A stretch of DNA of 41,133 bases from Bacteroidaceae bacterium (GTDB taxonomy: Bacteria > Bacteroidota > Bacteroidia > Bacteroidales > Bacteroidaceae). The stretch spans positions 1 to 41,133 of the forward strand of contig JAFRNY010000081.1 in NCBI GenBank assembly GCA_017429945.1, given 5' to 3'. The position numbers and the translations under genes are program-made. Shown piece after piece: positions 16,542 through 25,943 of this stretch. The notes under the pieces are model-generated. The model made no database searches. It saw only the letters and a program-made list of their open reading frames with translations, and was not told where the DNA came from. Every line of letters starts with the position of its first letter. Position 1 is the stretch's first letter.

Positions 16542-19500
16542 ATGACACATAAATCCCGCTTTCATCGCCTACTTTTCATAGCCCTCGCCATAGCCGCCGC
16601 ACTGCCGGAGACGGTCAAGGCAGAGGCCACACAAGAGCTCAATGCCGTCGACAGCCTGCTCAACATCTACGAACAAAGCCCGCGCGCCAAGAAGGCTGAG
16701 GTAGGCCGACAGCTCATAGAAATCTACACGCACTACGATGCCTTCCTTGACGAGGCACCGAAGCTCAGCGCCACGATGGCGGAGGACTCGCTCGACCTGC
16801 TCATCTACTACGCCACCGACCGCTTCTACGTCATCAACGCCTACTACAAAGAAGCTCTCGACTATAACGACCGAGCCACACGACACGGCAGCCGACGCCA
16901 GCCCGACATTCACGCCACACTGCTCTGCGACCGAGGCTACTGCCTCTATAAACTCTCAAAGATGACCGAGGCAACCGAGGCCGAGCAGCAGGCGCTGCGC
17001 TACAGCAAGCAGACAGGCAACATCATGCAACTCTCGCGAGCCTATCTTTACCTCGCAATCATAAACTACAACGTCGGCACCGCCAACCGCCAACATGCCA
17101 AGGACTTCATCGTAAAAGCCATCGAGACCAACCGGCAGCTGGGCCAGAACCGCCAGCTGCACAACACTTTGGGCGTGGCCTGCGAGATCTTCTGCGGAGC
17201 AGGCGAGGTGGAGCAAGCCATCGACTACGGACGGCAGGCCGTGGAAGCGGCCGAAGCCATAGGCTACGATGCCGGCGTGGCAAACCATCTCTCGCAGCTG
17301 AGCTACGCCTACAACCGCAACCGCCAGTACGAGCTCGGGCTCGAGATGGCAGAGCGCGCCATCAAGATGGTGGAGGCAATGCCCATCATCGACCGCAACC
17401 TGCTGGCAATAAGCATGGAATATAAGGGCTGGAACCTGCTGGACATGGGCCGCAATGCCGAGGCTGCCGCCATCCTGCGCCAGGCAGTGGACATAGAGCA
17501 GGAAATGGGCAATATGCGCGCTGTGCGTAACGACCTGAAAGTTGTCTGCGAAGCACTCGAACCCATAGACCCCGCAGGAGCTCTGCAGGCACTGAAGCGC
17601 CACACCGCGCTGGCCGATTCCTTTTACACCGTACAGCTGCAGGAGGCATTGGGGCAGGCCAACGCCAGTTTCCACAACGAAGAGCTGCAAGCACAGAACG
17701 CACAGGAGCACCGCCTCAACCGCATAATACTCTTCGGCAGCATAGCAGCGATTCTGCTGCTCGCAGCCCTGGCGGCAGCGCTCTCGTGGGCCAGCCTACA
17801 GAAGACGCGCGCCAACCGCGCATTGCGCCAGCTGCAGAAAGCGCGCGAGGCATTCTTCACCAACGTCACTCACGAGTTCCGGACGCCGCTGACCGTAATC
17901 CTCGGCCTCAGCCACGAACTGCAAAAAGGCGGCGCCCAGCAGGCTACAGCGGCCAAAGCGGCCACCATAGAGCGCCAGGGCGGGCAGCTGCTGAATCTCG
18001 TGAACCAGCTTCTCGAAATCTCTAAGGTGAGCTCCGCCATAGGCAAGCAACCGACGCAGACGGCCGATATAGCAGCCTACACTGAGATGGCCATGGAAGG
18101 CTTCCGCGAGGTGGGGCGCCAGCACGGCATCGCCGTAACCTTCAGCGCCTCGGAGCGCCCAATGGTAACAGACTTCGAGCCCGACTATCTCAATAAGATT
18201 CTCAACAACCTGCTCGGCAACGCCCTGAAGTTCACGCCCAAAGGCGGTGAGGTGAGCGTAAGAATAGCAAGAGACAAACACAGGCTACACCTTACCGTGG
18301 CCGACACCGGCTCGGGCATCAGCCCCGAAGACCTCCCCCACATCTTCGACCCCTTCTACCAGAGCGACCCCGATAGCGGCATCGGCTCCGGCGTAGGGCT
18401 TACATTGGTAAAGCAAATCACTGAGGCGCTCCGTGGCAAGATTGAGGTGGAAAGCACTAAGGGCAAAGGAACTAAGTTCGAGGTCATTATTCCAATACAT
18501 AAGACTAGCAGAAGAAAAAACACACAAGACATTGCCCAAAAAGACCTTGCCCCAGCAGACCCACCCACGATCCCTCCCGTCATGGAGGGGGGCAAGCCCC
18601 TCTCCCCGCTCCCACGTCAGGAGCAGAGCCTCGCTTCGCTCGAATCGTCACAGCGAGCCGAAGGTCTCCCCTCCCTCCTCATCGTCGAAGACAATGCCGA
18701 CGTGGCAGCCTACATCAGCAGCCTGCTCGAAGCCAAATACACCATCAGCCGCGCTGCCGATGGCCGCGAGGGCCTGGCGATGGCTCGCGAACTGATGCCC
18801 GACCTCATCGTCACCGACCTGATGATGCCATACACCGACGGCCTCGAGCTCTGCCGACAGATACGCGCCGACCAACTTACAAACCATATCCCCATCATCG
18901 TCATCACGGCCAAAGCCACCGATGACGACCGCCTCCATGGCATCGAAGCCGGCGCCGACGCCTATCTCTACAAGCCTTTCCGCGCCGAAGAGCTCATAGC
19001 GCTCACCTCAAACCTCCTCCGCCAGCGCCAGCTCCTCCACGACAAATACACCCGCACCTTCGACGCCGCCCTGCACAATGCGGCCCCCGAAAGCGCCTTG
19101 CCCAATGAGGCCCACAATAGTGCTCTGCCCAATGCGGTCCCCGAAAGCGCCATGCCCAATGCCGGCCCCAATAGCGCCTTGCCCAATAAGGCCCCCGAAA
19201 GCGCCCTGCCCGATACGGCCGCCTCTGATAGTGGGGTGCGTCGCGCGGTTTCCCCGCGCGATTCCCAGTCCCCCCTCGCCGCCCCCGCCTCCCCCACTCC
19301 TGCGCCGACCGCCCCTGCCTCGCCAGCGCAAGCCACCGCTCCCCTCTCCTCACACCCGGCCAGCGAGCGCGCCGCCGAAGAATTCGTGGCGCGCACCGAA
19401 GCCATCGTACGCAGCCTTATGCCCGCGGGCAAAACGGACCTCGAATCCATAGCATCAGAGCTCTGCATGACCCCATCGCAGCTGCGGCGTAAGCTCTCAG

Positions 19501-19703
19501 CCATCACGGGCATCACCCCAGGACAGTTCGTGCTCAGCATACGTATGGCCGAAGCCTGCCGACTGCTCCTGGAGCACCCCTCCTACTCGCTTGCCTCCGT
19601 GGCCGAGCGCTGCGGCTTCGCCGACCAGTCGCACTTCAGCCACGCCTTCCGCCGCCAGTTTGGCATGACACCGTCGCAGTGGGCAGCAGAAAGGGGGAAG
19701 TAG
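16542..19703 (+). CDS. Hybrid two-component sensor kinase / response regulator / AraC
   Basis: All signalling steps lie in one chain. The order is: signal sequence (about 1-27), TPR-rich periplasmic sensor (about 30-380), one membrane segment (about 394-416), HisKA with FFTNVTHEFRTPLT (His444), HATPase with NNLLGNALKF and GSGVGLTLVKQ, a receiver with LLIVEDNAD and VTDLMMPYTDG (Asp759), and an AraC domain at the end. Two linkers are unusual. The kinase-receiver linker holds Pro/Gly-rich sequence partly encoded by a REP-like arm, and the receiver-AraC linker holds five 9-residue repeats plus a Pro/Ala tract. TPR sensors differ from the propeller sensors of polysaccharide-utilisation regulators. 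It may control the divergent AraC/five-module pair; that is inference from position. Confidence 0.93.
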   Translation: MTHKSRFHRLLFIALAIAAALPETVKAEATQELNAVDSLLNIYEQSPRAKKAEVGRQLIEIYTHYDAFLDEAPKLSATMAEDSLDLLIYYATDRFYVINAYYKEALDYNDRATRHGSRRQPDIHATLLCDRGYCLYKLSKMTEATEAEQQALRYSKQTGNIMQLSRAYLYLAIINYNVGTANRQHAKDFIVKAIETNRQLGQNRQLHNTLGVACEIFCGAGEVEQAIDYGRQAVEAAEAIGYDAGVANHLSQLSYAYNRNRQYELGLEMAERAIKMVEAMPIIDRNLLAISMEYKGWNLLDMGRNAEAAAILRQAVDIEQEMGNMRAVRNDLKVVCEALEPIDPAGALQALKRHTALADSFYTVQLQEALGQANASFHNEELQAQNAQEHRLNRIILFGSIAAILLLAALAAALSWASLQKTRANRALRQLQKAREAFFTNVTHEFRTPLTVILGLSHELQKGGAQQATAAKAATIERQGGQLLNLVNQLLEISKVSSAIGKQPTQTADIAAYTEMAMEGFREVGRQHGIAVTFSASERPMVTDFEPDYLNKILNNLLGNALKFTPKGGEVSVRIARDKHRLHLTVADTGSGISPEDLPHIFDPFYQSDPDSGIGSGVGLTLVKQITEALRGKIEVESTKGKGTKFEVIIPIHKTSRRKNTQDIAQKDLAPADPPTIPPVMEGGKPLSPLPRQEQSLASLESSQRAEGLPSLLIVEDNADVAAYISSLLEAKYTISRAADGREGLAMARELMPDLIVTDLMMPYTDGLELCRQIRADQLTNHIPIIVITAKATDDDRLHGIEAGADAYLYKPFRAEELIALTSNLLRQRQLLHDKYTRTFDAALHNAAPESALPNEAHNSALPNAVPESAMPNAGPNSALPNKAPESALPDTAASDSGVRRAVSPRDSQSPLAAPASPTPAPTAPASPAQATAPLSSHPASERAAEEFVARTEAIVRSLMPAGKTDLESIASELCMTPSQLRRKLSAITGITPGQFVLSIRMAEACRLLLEHPSYSLASVAERCGFADQSHFSHAFRRQFGMTPSQWAAERGK
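18571..18660. repeat. REP-like segment in kinase-receiver linker
   Basis: Short GC-rich hairpin words (ccctcccgtcatggaggggg; cccctctccccgctcccacg) resemble the REP-like arms and are read through in frame. A hairpin (cctcgcttcgctcg) follows. Confidence 0.45.
19077..19211 (+). repeat. Five 27-bp tandem repeats in receiver-AraC linker
   Basis: Exactly five units of 27 bases encode NAAPESALP, NEAHNSALP, NAVPESAMP, NAGPNSALP and NKAPESALP. Unit changes are mostly single bases, so copy number can alter linker length without changing the frame. Confidence 0.9.
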
Positions 19704-19880
19704 TTGAACATTGAACATTGAACATTGAACTTTGAACATTGACCATTGAGCATTGACCATTGACGATAGACGATAAACGCTAAACGCTCACCGCTCAACC
19801 CTCCGCTCGGCTTTGCCGCTTCGCTCAGCGAAGAACCCTCAACCCTCAACGATAAACGATAAACGATAAACGAACGATAA
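19704..19880. repeat. Heptamer repeat mosaic before polA
   Basis: Runs of gaacatt, then gacgata/gataaac units, then ccctccgctcggctttgccg with a ttcgctcagcgaa hairpin, then more gataaac. The central part is the reverse complement of the unit inserted in prmC. No gene and no clear promoter is visible. Confidence 0.85.
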
Positions 19881-19883
19881 ATC

Positions 19884-22805
19884 ATGAAACTCTTTCTCCT
19901 CGACGCCTACGCGCTTATCTATCGCGCCTACTACGGTTTCATCAAGAACCCGCGCATCAATAGCCGCGGCGAGAACGTCTCGGCCGTGTTCGGTTTCCTC
20001 AACTCGCTCGAAGAGGTGCTAGCCAAAGAGCAGCCCACGCACATCGGCGTGGCCTTCGACCCCCACGGAGGCACCTTCCGCCACAAAGCCTATCCCCCGT
20101 ATAAGGCTCAGCGCGAGGAGACGCCCGAGGCCATACACTTCGGCACGCCCATCATCAAGGATTTCCTTCAGGCATACAATATTCCTATACTCGAAGTAAC
20201 CAACTACGAGGCCGACGACGTCATAGGCACACTCGCACACCAAGCCGACACACAGGGCATCACCACCTTCATGATGACACCCGACAAAGACTACGGACAG
20301 CTCGTGACGCCTAACGTCAGTATCTTTAAGCCACGCAATTTCGGACCGGGCTTCGAAACCCTCGGTCCTGCCGAGGTATGCGCCAAATGGGGTATCAGTA
20401 GTCCACTACAAGTCATTGATATACTTGGCCTTATGGGCGATGCCTCCGACAATATCCCCGGCTGTCCAAAGGTGGGCGAGAAGACGGCCTCACAGCTCAT
20501 CCAGCAGTTCGGCTCCATCGAGCAGCTGCTCGCCTCCACCGACCAACTCAAGGGCAAGCTGCGCGAGCGCGTGGAGGAGAATATGGAACAGATACGCCTC
20601 TCGCGCTGGCTCGCTACGATAGTCACCGACGTGCCCGTCAGCCTCGACCTGGAAGCCCTCGCATACAAAGAACCCGACCGCGAGCGCCTCACCGCGCTGT
20701 TCCAACAGTATGAACTCAAGGCGCTACTGCAGCGCAAGTTCGGAGCCCCCGAAGCCCCCTCCCGTCCCCCCCGAGGGGGGGCGTCCCGTTCCGTTGGGAA
20801 TCCTGAGGATCTGTCCGCCCCCCCTCGGGGGGGACGGGAGGGGGCCCAACTCGACCTCTTCGCCACGGCCCCCGAGACCCCTTCTCAAGAGAGCGCGACC
20901 ATTCCCGTTGGGACTCCTGAGGATATGTTCGCCCCCCCTCGGGGGGGACGGGAGGGGGCCGAGGTGGCTGCGCCCGAGACGGCCACTCTCAGCTCCTATT
21001 CGCCCGAGACAGCCGCCTACCACCTCATCGACTCCCCCGAGGCTCAGGAAGCGCTGGCACGGCAGCTCCTCGAGGCCGACACCGTGAGCCTCGACACCGA
21101 GACTACTTCGACCAATGCCATCGACGCGGAGCTCGTGGGACTGAGCTTTGCCATCCGCGAAGGCGAGGGCTTCTACGTCCCTGTGCCGGCCGACCGCGCC
21201 GCGGCGCAGGCCACCGTAGAGCGCTTCCGCTCCGTTTACGAGAACGAGGCCTCGCTTAAAGTGGGGCAGAACCTAAAATACGACATCAATGTGCTCGCCA
21301 ACTACGGCATCGAGGTGCACGGCCCTATGTTCGACACTATGGTGGCCCACTACGTCCTGCAGCCCGAGATGCACCACGGTATGGACTATCTGGCCGAGGC
21401 CTACCTGGGTTACCGCACAATCCACATCGACGAGCTCATAGGCAAGAAGGAGCGCGGCAAGAAACAGCTCTCGATGCGCGAGGTGGCAGTGGAGCGCGTA
21501 TGCCCTTACGCCGCCGAGGATGCCGACATCACCCTGCGCCTCTACAACGTCTTCCTTCCCATGCTTCGCGACGAGGGCGCCTACGACCTCTTCTCGCAGA
21601 CGGAGATGCCCCTCGTGGCAGTGCTCGCGCAGATGGAGCGCACAGGCGTCTGCCTCGACACAGAGGCCCTGAAAGCCGTAGGCTCGGGCTTCGAGGATCA
21701 GCTGAAGGTGCTCGAGGGCGAGATCTGGGAGCTGGCCGGCGAGGAGTTTAATATTCAGTCGCCGCGACAAGTGGGCACCATCCTCTTCGAGCGCATGCGC
21801 CTCGACCCGAAAGCCAAGCGCACCGCCTCGGGGCAGTACACCACCTCCGAGGAGGCCCTCGAGCGCATCCGCCACAAGAGTCCTATCGTAGAGAAGATTC
21901 TCGAATACCGCCGCATGCGCAAGCTCAGCAGCACCTACATCGACGCACTGCCAAAGCTCATCAACCCACGCACAGGGCACATCCACACCTCATTCAACCA
22001 GACCATCACGGCCACCGGACGCCTCTCCAGCTCAGAGCCCAACCTCCAGAATATTCCCGTGCGCACAGCTGCCGGGCGCGAGATTCGCAAAGCCTTCCGC
22101 CCCGAGCCCGGGCAGCTATTCTTCTCGGCCGATTACTCGCAGGTGGAGCTCCGCATCATGGCACACCTGAGCGGCGACGAAGGCCTCATCGAGGACTTCC
22201 GTCTCGGGCACGATATCCACACTGCCACGGCAGCCAAGATCTTCCACAAGACGCCCGAGGAGGTCACGCGCGAGGAGCGCAGCCGCGCCAAGACGGCCAA
22301 CTTCGGCATCATCTATGGCATCACGGCCTTCGGGCTCACCGAGCGCCTCGGCATCAGCCGCACGGAGGCCAAACAGCTCATCGACACCTATTTCCAGATG
22401 TACCCGCGAGTACACGCTTATATGCAGGAGAGCATCGACCGCGCACGCCAGCAGGGATATACCACCACGCTGCTCGGCCGCCGCTGCTACCTGCGCGACA
22501 TAAATTCGCACAACGCCACCGTGCGCGGACTGGCCGAGCGCATAGCCATAAACGCCCCCATACAGGGCTCGGCTGCCGACATCATCAAGGTGGCTATGGT
22601 GCGCATCTTCCGCCGCTTCCGCCAGGAAGGTCTGCGCTCACGCATGATCCTTCAGGTGCACGACGAATTGAACTTCAGCGTCGTGCCCGAAGAGCGCGAG
22701 CGCGTAGAAGAAATCGTCATTAGCGAGATGCAAGGCGCCGCAGCCCTCCGCGTGCCCCTCATCGCCGACAGCGGCTGGGGCGACAACTGGCTTGAGGCGC
22801 ACTGA
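19884..22805 (+). CDS. polA: DNA polymerase I with in-frame repeat elements in its linker
   Basis: Pol I fills gaps and removes primers in replication and repair. All three domains are intact: a 5' nuclease (about 1-285; FLLDAYALIYRAYYGF, NYEADDVIGTLA), a 3'-5' exonuclease (about 370-560; SLDTETTS with Asp404 and Glu406, NLKYDINVL, YAAEDADITLRLY) and the polymerase (about 570-973; SADYSQVELRIMAHLSGD with Asp750, RAKTANFGIIYG, LQVHDELNF with Asp927). The proofreading acidic residues are kept. The linker at about 290-360 is inflated by one complete and one half copy of a 92-bp repeat, encoding APPRGGREGA twice. The usual length is about 920-950; here it is 973. Repeats precede it, so the promoter is unclear. 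Confidence 0.96.
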   Translation: MKLFLLDAYALIYRAYYGFIKNPRINSRGENVSAVFGFLNSLEEVLAKEQPTHIGVAFDPHGGTFRHKAYPPYKAQREETPEAIHFGTPIIKDFLQAYNIPILEVTNYEADDVIGTLAHQADTQGITTFMMTPDKDYGQLVTPNVSIFKPRNFGPGFETLGPAEVCAKWGISSPLQVIDILGLMGDASDNIPGCPKVGEKTASQLIQQFGSIEQLLASTDQLKGKLRERVEENMEQIRLSRWLATIVTDVPVSLDLEALAYKEPDRERLTALFQQYELKALLQRKFGAPEAPSRPPRGGASRSVGNPEDLSAPPRGGREGAQLDLFATAPETPSQESATIPVGTPEDMFAPPRGGREGAEVAAPETATLSSYSPETAAYHLIDSPEAQEALARQLLEADTVSLDTETTSTNAIDAELVGLSFAIREGEGFYVPVPADRAAAQATVERFRSVYENEASLKVGQNLKYDINVLANYGIEVHGPMFDTMVAHYVLQPEMHHGMDYLAEAYLGYRTIHIDELIGKKERGKKQLSMREVAVERVCPYAAEDADITLRLYNVFLPMLRDEGAYDLFSQTEMPLVAVLAQMERTGVCLDTEALKAVGSGFEDQLKVLEGEIWELAGEEFNIQSPRQVGTILFERMRLDPKAKRTASGQYTTSEEALERIRHKSPIVEKILEYRRMRKLSSTYIDALPKLINPRTGHIHTSFNQTITATGRLSSSEPNLQNIPVRTAAGREIRKAFRPEPGQLFFSADYSQVELRIMAHLSGDEGLIEDFRLGHDIHTATAAKIFHKTPEEVTREERSRAKTANFGIIYGITAFGLTERLGISRTEAKQLIDTYFQMYPRVHAYMQESIDRARQQGYTTTLLGRRCYLRDINSHNATVRGLAERIAINAPIQGSAADIIKVAMVRIFRRFRQEGLRSRMILQVHDELNFSVVPEERERVEEIVISEMQGAAALRVPLIADSGWGDNWLEAH
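20754..20845. mobile_element. 92-bp REPIN-like element inside polA
   Basis: The arms 20754-20783 and 20816-20845 are perfect 30-base inverted repeats (gccccctcccgtcccccccg and on). The spacer contains gttgggaatcctgagg, related to the reverse complement of the murI-aroQ spacer. The element is open in the polA frame. Confidence 0.88.
20900..20960. repeat. Half copy of the 92-bp element in polA
   Basis: The spacer and right arm are repeated (cccgttgggactcctgagga, then a copy of the 30-base arm ending near 20960) about 114 bases after the first. The protein repeats the motif PEDxxAPPRGGREGA. Confidence 0.85.
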
Positions 22806-22860
22806 CGAACCTCACCGACAGAACTCACTACCGAGGCACACCAACGAAGCCCTATTACCC

Positions 22861-24516
22861 TCACCGCCGCTCCCAAACCTTCAGTCCGCAGATGCCGGCG
22901 CGTTGCACATCAGAGCCCTCCGGGGCCCACAGCCCTACCGTCAGCACCTGCGGCTCGCTTACGGTCACGCAGAAATATTTCCAGTCCATAAGCTTGTCTG
23001 TCGGGCACGTGTCCGCACAGCCCTCTGCGCCGAAATACACGTTTGTGGGCATCCCATCCGCGCCCTGGGCAAAGAAAATAGCGGCGAAATAATACGTTCC
23101 GGCCTCAAGAGCCACTTCGTGCCCTACCAGCAAACCGGCGCTGGCAGTGCTGTCGCTGCGGTATTCCAGATAAATATCCGAATCGCCCATTCCCCGTCCC
23201 GCGTCAGTCCTATGTACGATGCGACAGCGGCGGGCCTCCTGCTGCGTCGTCCAGCCCTCGGGCAACGCCTCTTCGCGCCCTCGCCAGCAGTCCGTCACAT
23301 CGCTGTTTTCCATATAGTCATACAGCAAGTCCACCGCCACGCCGTCGAGCATTTTAGGTATGCGGTCGCCCCTCTTCAGCCGCGGACGCTCGTCGTCGGC
23401 GTGCCGGGCGCTGTCGAGCTGCGCTGCCATCAGCTTGAAGTCGTGCGCCGTGGCCTTGCGAATCAGATAAAGTCTGAAATCGTCGGCCTGCGCCCGACTG
23501 AACCGTGGCCAGTTGCCATCAGAGCGGAAACCTATGCGCACCGAATCGTCCAGAACCACGAACCGCAGCACATTCTCGTAGCAGCTATCCTCCTGCCCGA
23601 ATTCTGAGGCGTAGTTCTTCACTCGCTGCGCAAACGGGCCGGCATAGATCTCGGCCTGCGCCAGCGCCGTGCCGTCCGCCTTATCCTCGGCGTGTTCGTA
23701 GTCGTAGAGCGCTTTGTCGAGTTCGCATGGCAGGTGCCACGCTCTCGCCCGCAGTTCGTACTCCCCCGCAGGCAGCCCGTGCACCACCTGACAGACATCG
23801 AAGTCTTTCATGAAATACGCCAACGTGCCATCGGGCTCGGCCGGCCAGCCTCCGTGCACGAAGGTCCACGCGCCTAAGCTGTCGGCATCGCAGCGCGCGT
23901 TGCGCAACAAACAGGTGAAATCTTCAGCACCACGTGGCAGCACTTCGCGCGCCGACAGGCTGCGCCAGAGCCACCACACACCCGAGCAGGCTATGGCCAC
24001 CAGTGCCAGGGCCCATACCCACGCTCGACGGCCTCCGCCCTTAGCCCTCTCGCCTTCGTCCTTTCCCCTCTCATCACCGTCCTTTCCCCTCTCGCCTCCG
24101 TCCTTTCCACTATCGCCATCACCCTTAGCCTTCTCGCCTCCGGCATTCGCCCCATTCTCTGTAGCCTCACAGGCCTCAACGCTTATGCCACTTTCGCCAG
24201 GCGAGGTGTTTCTACCCACCCCAACCTCGAGGCCGGCCACAGTTTGTCCGTCCTGCGCTTCACCGTCGTCGGCCACGCTGTTGCAGAATTCAGCATAGTC
24301 GGCAAAACCCGCATAGCGGGCCAGCACGTCGAGCGTCGAACGCCGCGGTGCCACGCCCTTGCGATAGCCCCATAGGCGCATCAGCGTCGAGCTGCTTATC
24401 ATCTCATGCAACTCCGACATCAGCTGCTCCGACAGCCATTCGAAGTCCGAACGTTTTTCCAACGCCCGCCCCGCTTTCCGCTCTACTTCGCGGCACAAAA
24501 CCTGATAACTATCCAT
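22861..24516 (-). CDS. Membrane protein with cytoplasmic N-domain and two jelly-roll-like domains
   Basis: From ATG 24516 the protein has 551 residues. About 1-85 is a helical domain (MISSSTLMRLWGYRKG; RSTLDVLARYAGFADYAEFC) with a helix-turn-helix look. A linker with 7-residue repeats (GERGKDG, DERGKDE, GERAKGG) follows, then one membrane segment (WVWALALVAIACSGVWWLW). The outer part has two beta-rich regions (VCQVVHGLPAGEYELRARAW; HEVALEAGTYYFAAIFFAQG) like the galactose-binding folds of Bacteroidetes glycan proteins. This suggests a single-pass receptor linking an external ligand to DNA or a partner inside; no family name was recognised. It converges on polA with a 55-base gap. An in-frame codon at 24540 overlaps the promoter box, so 24516 is preferred. 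Confidence 0.8.
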   Translation of the reverse strand: MDSYQVLCREVERKAGRALEKRSDFEWLSEQLMSELHEMISSSTLMRLWGYRKGVAPRRSTLDVLARYAGFADYAEFCNSVADDGEAQDGQTVAGLEVGVGRNTSPGESGISVEACEATENGANAGGEKAKGDGDSGKDGGERGKDGDERGKDEGERAKGGGRRAWVWALALVAIACSGVWWLWRSLSAREVLPRGAEDFTCLLRNARCDADSLGAWTFVHGGWPAEPDGTLAYFMKDFDVCQVVHGLPAGEYELRARAWHLPCELDKALYDYEHAEDKADGTALAQAEIYAGPFAQRVKNYASEFGQEDSCYENVLRFVVLDDSVRIGFRSDGNWPRFSRAQADDFRLYLIRKATAHDFKLMAAQLDSARHADDERPRLKRGDRIPKMLDGVAVDLLYDYMENSDVTDCWRGREEALPEGWTTQQEARRCRIVHRTDAGRGMGDSDIYLEYRSDSTASAGLLVGHEVALEAGTYYFAAIFFAQGADGMPTNVYFGAEGCADTCPTDKLMDWKYFCVTVSEPQVLTVGLWAPEGSDVQRAGICGLKVWERR

Positions 24517-24537
24517 TCTTTCTAATTTTGTTTGCCG

Positions 24538-24545
24538 CAAAGGTA
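24538..24545 (-). promoter_or_regulatory. -7 promoter element
   Basis: The reverse complement reads TACCTTTG, 21 bases before the ATG at 24516. It fixes the start of the membrane protein gene. Confidence 0.65.
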
Positions 24546-24681
24546 CTTAAATTTCTCCAACGCCGACAAGAAAGCGCCAGAAAAGTTTATTTGACACGCC
24601 GTTGACACAAATGACACACTCAAAATCGAAAATGACACATAGATGCCACACCTTTTGTTTGAACAGACCGCCCGTTGTGCG

Positions 24682-24689
24682 TACATTTG
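24682..24689 (+). promoter_or_regulatory. -7 promoter element at the left edge of the AT-rich island
   Basis: TACATTTG with TTTG at 24658-24661, a 20-base spacing. It precedes the small reading frame at 24760 and the lipoprotein gene at 24943, giving a leader of about 250 bases for the latter. The rest of 24546-24759 shows no gene. Confidence 0.6.
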
Positions 24690-24759
24690 CAGTCAAAATC
24701 AGCCGCAAAAGGCTGCGAAGCAGCAAAAAATCTACCTTATAAAAATAAATCAGCCCACT

Positions 24760-24891
24760 ATGGTGGAAATCACATTCTCTTTTCTTCCTGACCCTTTCAG
24801 CGGCTGTCCCAACAGTAAAGTGTTCTGCTTAAACAAAAAACCAGGCAGACCAGACTCATGTTTCAAACACGAAGCTGCATTCGATAACTAA
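24760..24891 (+). CDS. Possible 43-residue peptide
   Basis: A short frame starts MVEITFSFLPDPFSGCPNSK and holds three Cys (16, 22 and 33), with a basic middle. It lies between the promoter at 24682 and the lipoprotein gene, so it would be translated from the leader if real. There is no convincing ribosome binding site, but Bacteroidales often lack one. It could be a chance frame; no family is recognised. Confidence 0.3.
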   Translation: MVEITFSFLPDPFSGCPNSKVFCLNKKPGRPDSCFKHEAAFDN

Positions 24892-24942
24892 TTAGTGTTT
24901 TCTGAATAACCCAATTCTAACAACATTTTAACCTACTATCTT

Positions 24943-25881
24943 ATGAAAAAAACAACAGTTTTATTCTTTCTTAGTTTAGCCACGCTCGTGGTGATGATAT
25001 CATGCGATTCTAAGAAGCAAGAGATTAAGGATCTGGCAAAAAAGTTCGTAACGGCCCTAAACGAACAGGACCGTGTATCCGTTTACAATCTGTTTCCTGC
25101 GGCCAAGTCGCTAATGGAACTATTACCTGAGAGCCTAGATGCCAAAAGCATCAAGGTTGCTTTAGAAGATAGTACTGGGAACTACGTTGCGATGCTTAAT
25201 GCAGAGACTCAGCAACGACTGATTTTTAAGCCCGATAGTACTGGAACTTTCAGAATTGATGATACATACGGCGTATTAAGTTTTGATTCGATTAGTCGAG
25301 AGTTTGCCATCAAGACAGGTATTCCCATAAAAGATATCTCTGATAGGAAGTTTGCAGAACTGATGAATGAGGACAGCATGTTTATGAGCAACCTGACACT
25401 AAAGCACTTCGACGAGTTGCATGGTAACCTGTCAAAAGTAAGTGGATACTGGAACTGGGGCCATCAGGCTGGAGCATACTATCTGCATATTTTCCAAACC
25501 ATCAAGAACAATGGTGACATTCCTGTAAAAGGCGAAGATTACAACGTGGAATTTAGATTGGCTGATTATGGTGCAAATGGAGTGAGTACTACCAAAGTCA
25601 TACCAGGCGTTGATTTGGCTCCAGGCGAGACCATTGAATTGACAACGGATGCACCAGCATTTTACAAGGCTGCAAACAACAAGACTCTCATGGCAGACGT
25701 GGTTATTAAGTTCAAAAACATGAGCACGCAAGCTTTGATGCTGAAGTATGCCAAGTTGACTGGTGAAGAGTATAAAGAGTACCTTCAGACGTTGAAAGAA
25801 TACGAAGAAGCTATAGAAAACCTGTCTGACGAGGATGGTGAACTCCCAGACGACTTCGACTCCTTGCCCGACGAGGACTAA
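24943..25881 (+). CDS. Predicted lipoprotein of unknown function
   Basis: The 312-residue protein has a lipoprotein signal with the modified Cys at residue 21 (VVMISCDS). The first part (KDLAKKFVTALNEQDRVSVY) resembles the start of NTF2/DUF4878-type lipoproteins. The second half (about 165-260) has beta-rich segments such as YYLHIFQTIKNNGDIPVKG and VDLAPGETIELTTDAP, like an immunoglobulin-type domain. The C-terminus is very acidic (DEDGELPDDFDSLPDED). The gene is clearly AT-richer than its neighbours on both sides, which points to transfer. It is followed by the next unknown gene after 62 bases. No function is proposed. Confidence 0.8.
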   Translation: MKKTTVLFFLSLATLVVMISCDSKKQEIKDLAKKFVTALNEQDRVSVYNLFPAAKSLMELLPESLDAKSIKVALEDSTGNYVAMLNAETQQRLIFKPDSTGTFRIDDTYGVLSFDSISREFAIKTGIPIKDISDRKFAELMNEDSMFMSNLTLKHFDELHGNLSKVSGYWNWGHQAGAYYLHIFQTIKNNGDIPVKGEDYNVEFRLADYGANGVSTTKVIPGVDLAPGETIELTTDAPAFYKAANNKTLMADVVIKFKNMSTQALMLKYAKLTGEEYKEYLQTLKEYEEAIENLSDEDGELPDDFDSLPDED

Positions 25882-25943
25882 TTGTTGTTATGGAAAGAAT
25901 TGTATTATTGTGTTGAATCATATTACAGTAATAATATTATCTT

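Noticed and set aside
22792-23607. 271-residue frame on the plus strand after polA
   Set aside because: It overlaps the membrane protein gene on the other strand, which has domains, a membrane span and a promoter.
24643-24759. Longer 82-residue version of the small island frame
   Set aside because: Its start lies before the promoter at 24682; only the shorter frame from 24760 is compatible with that transcript.
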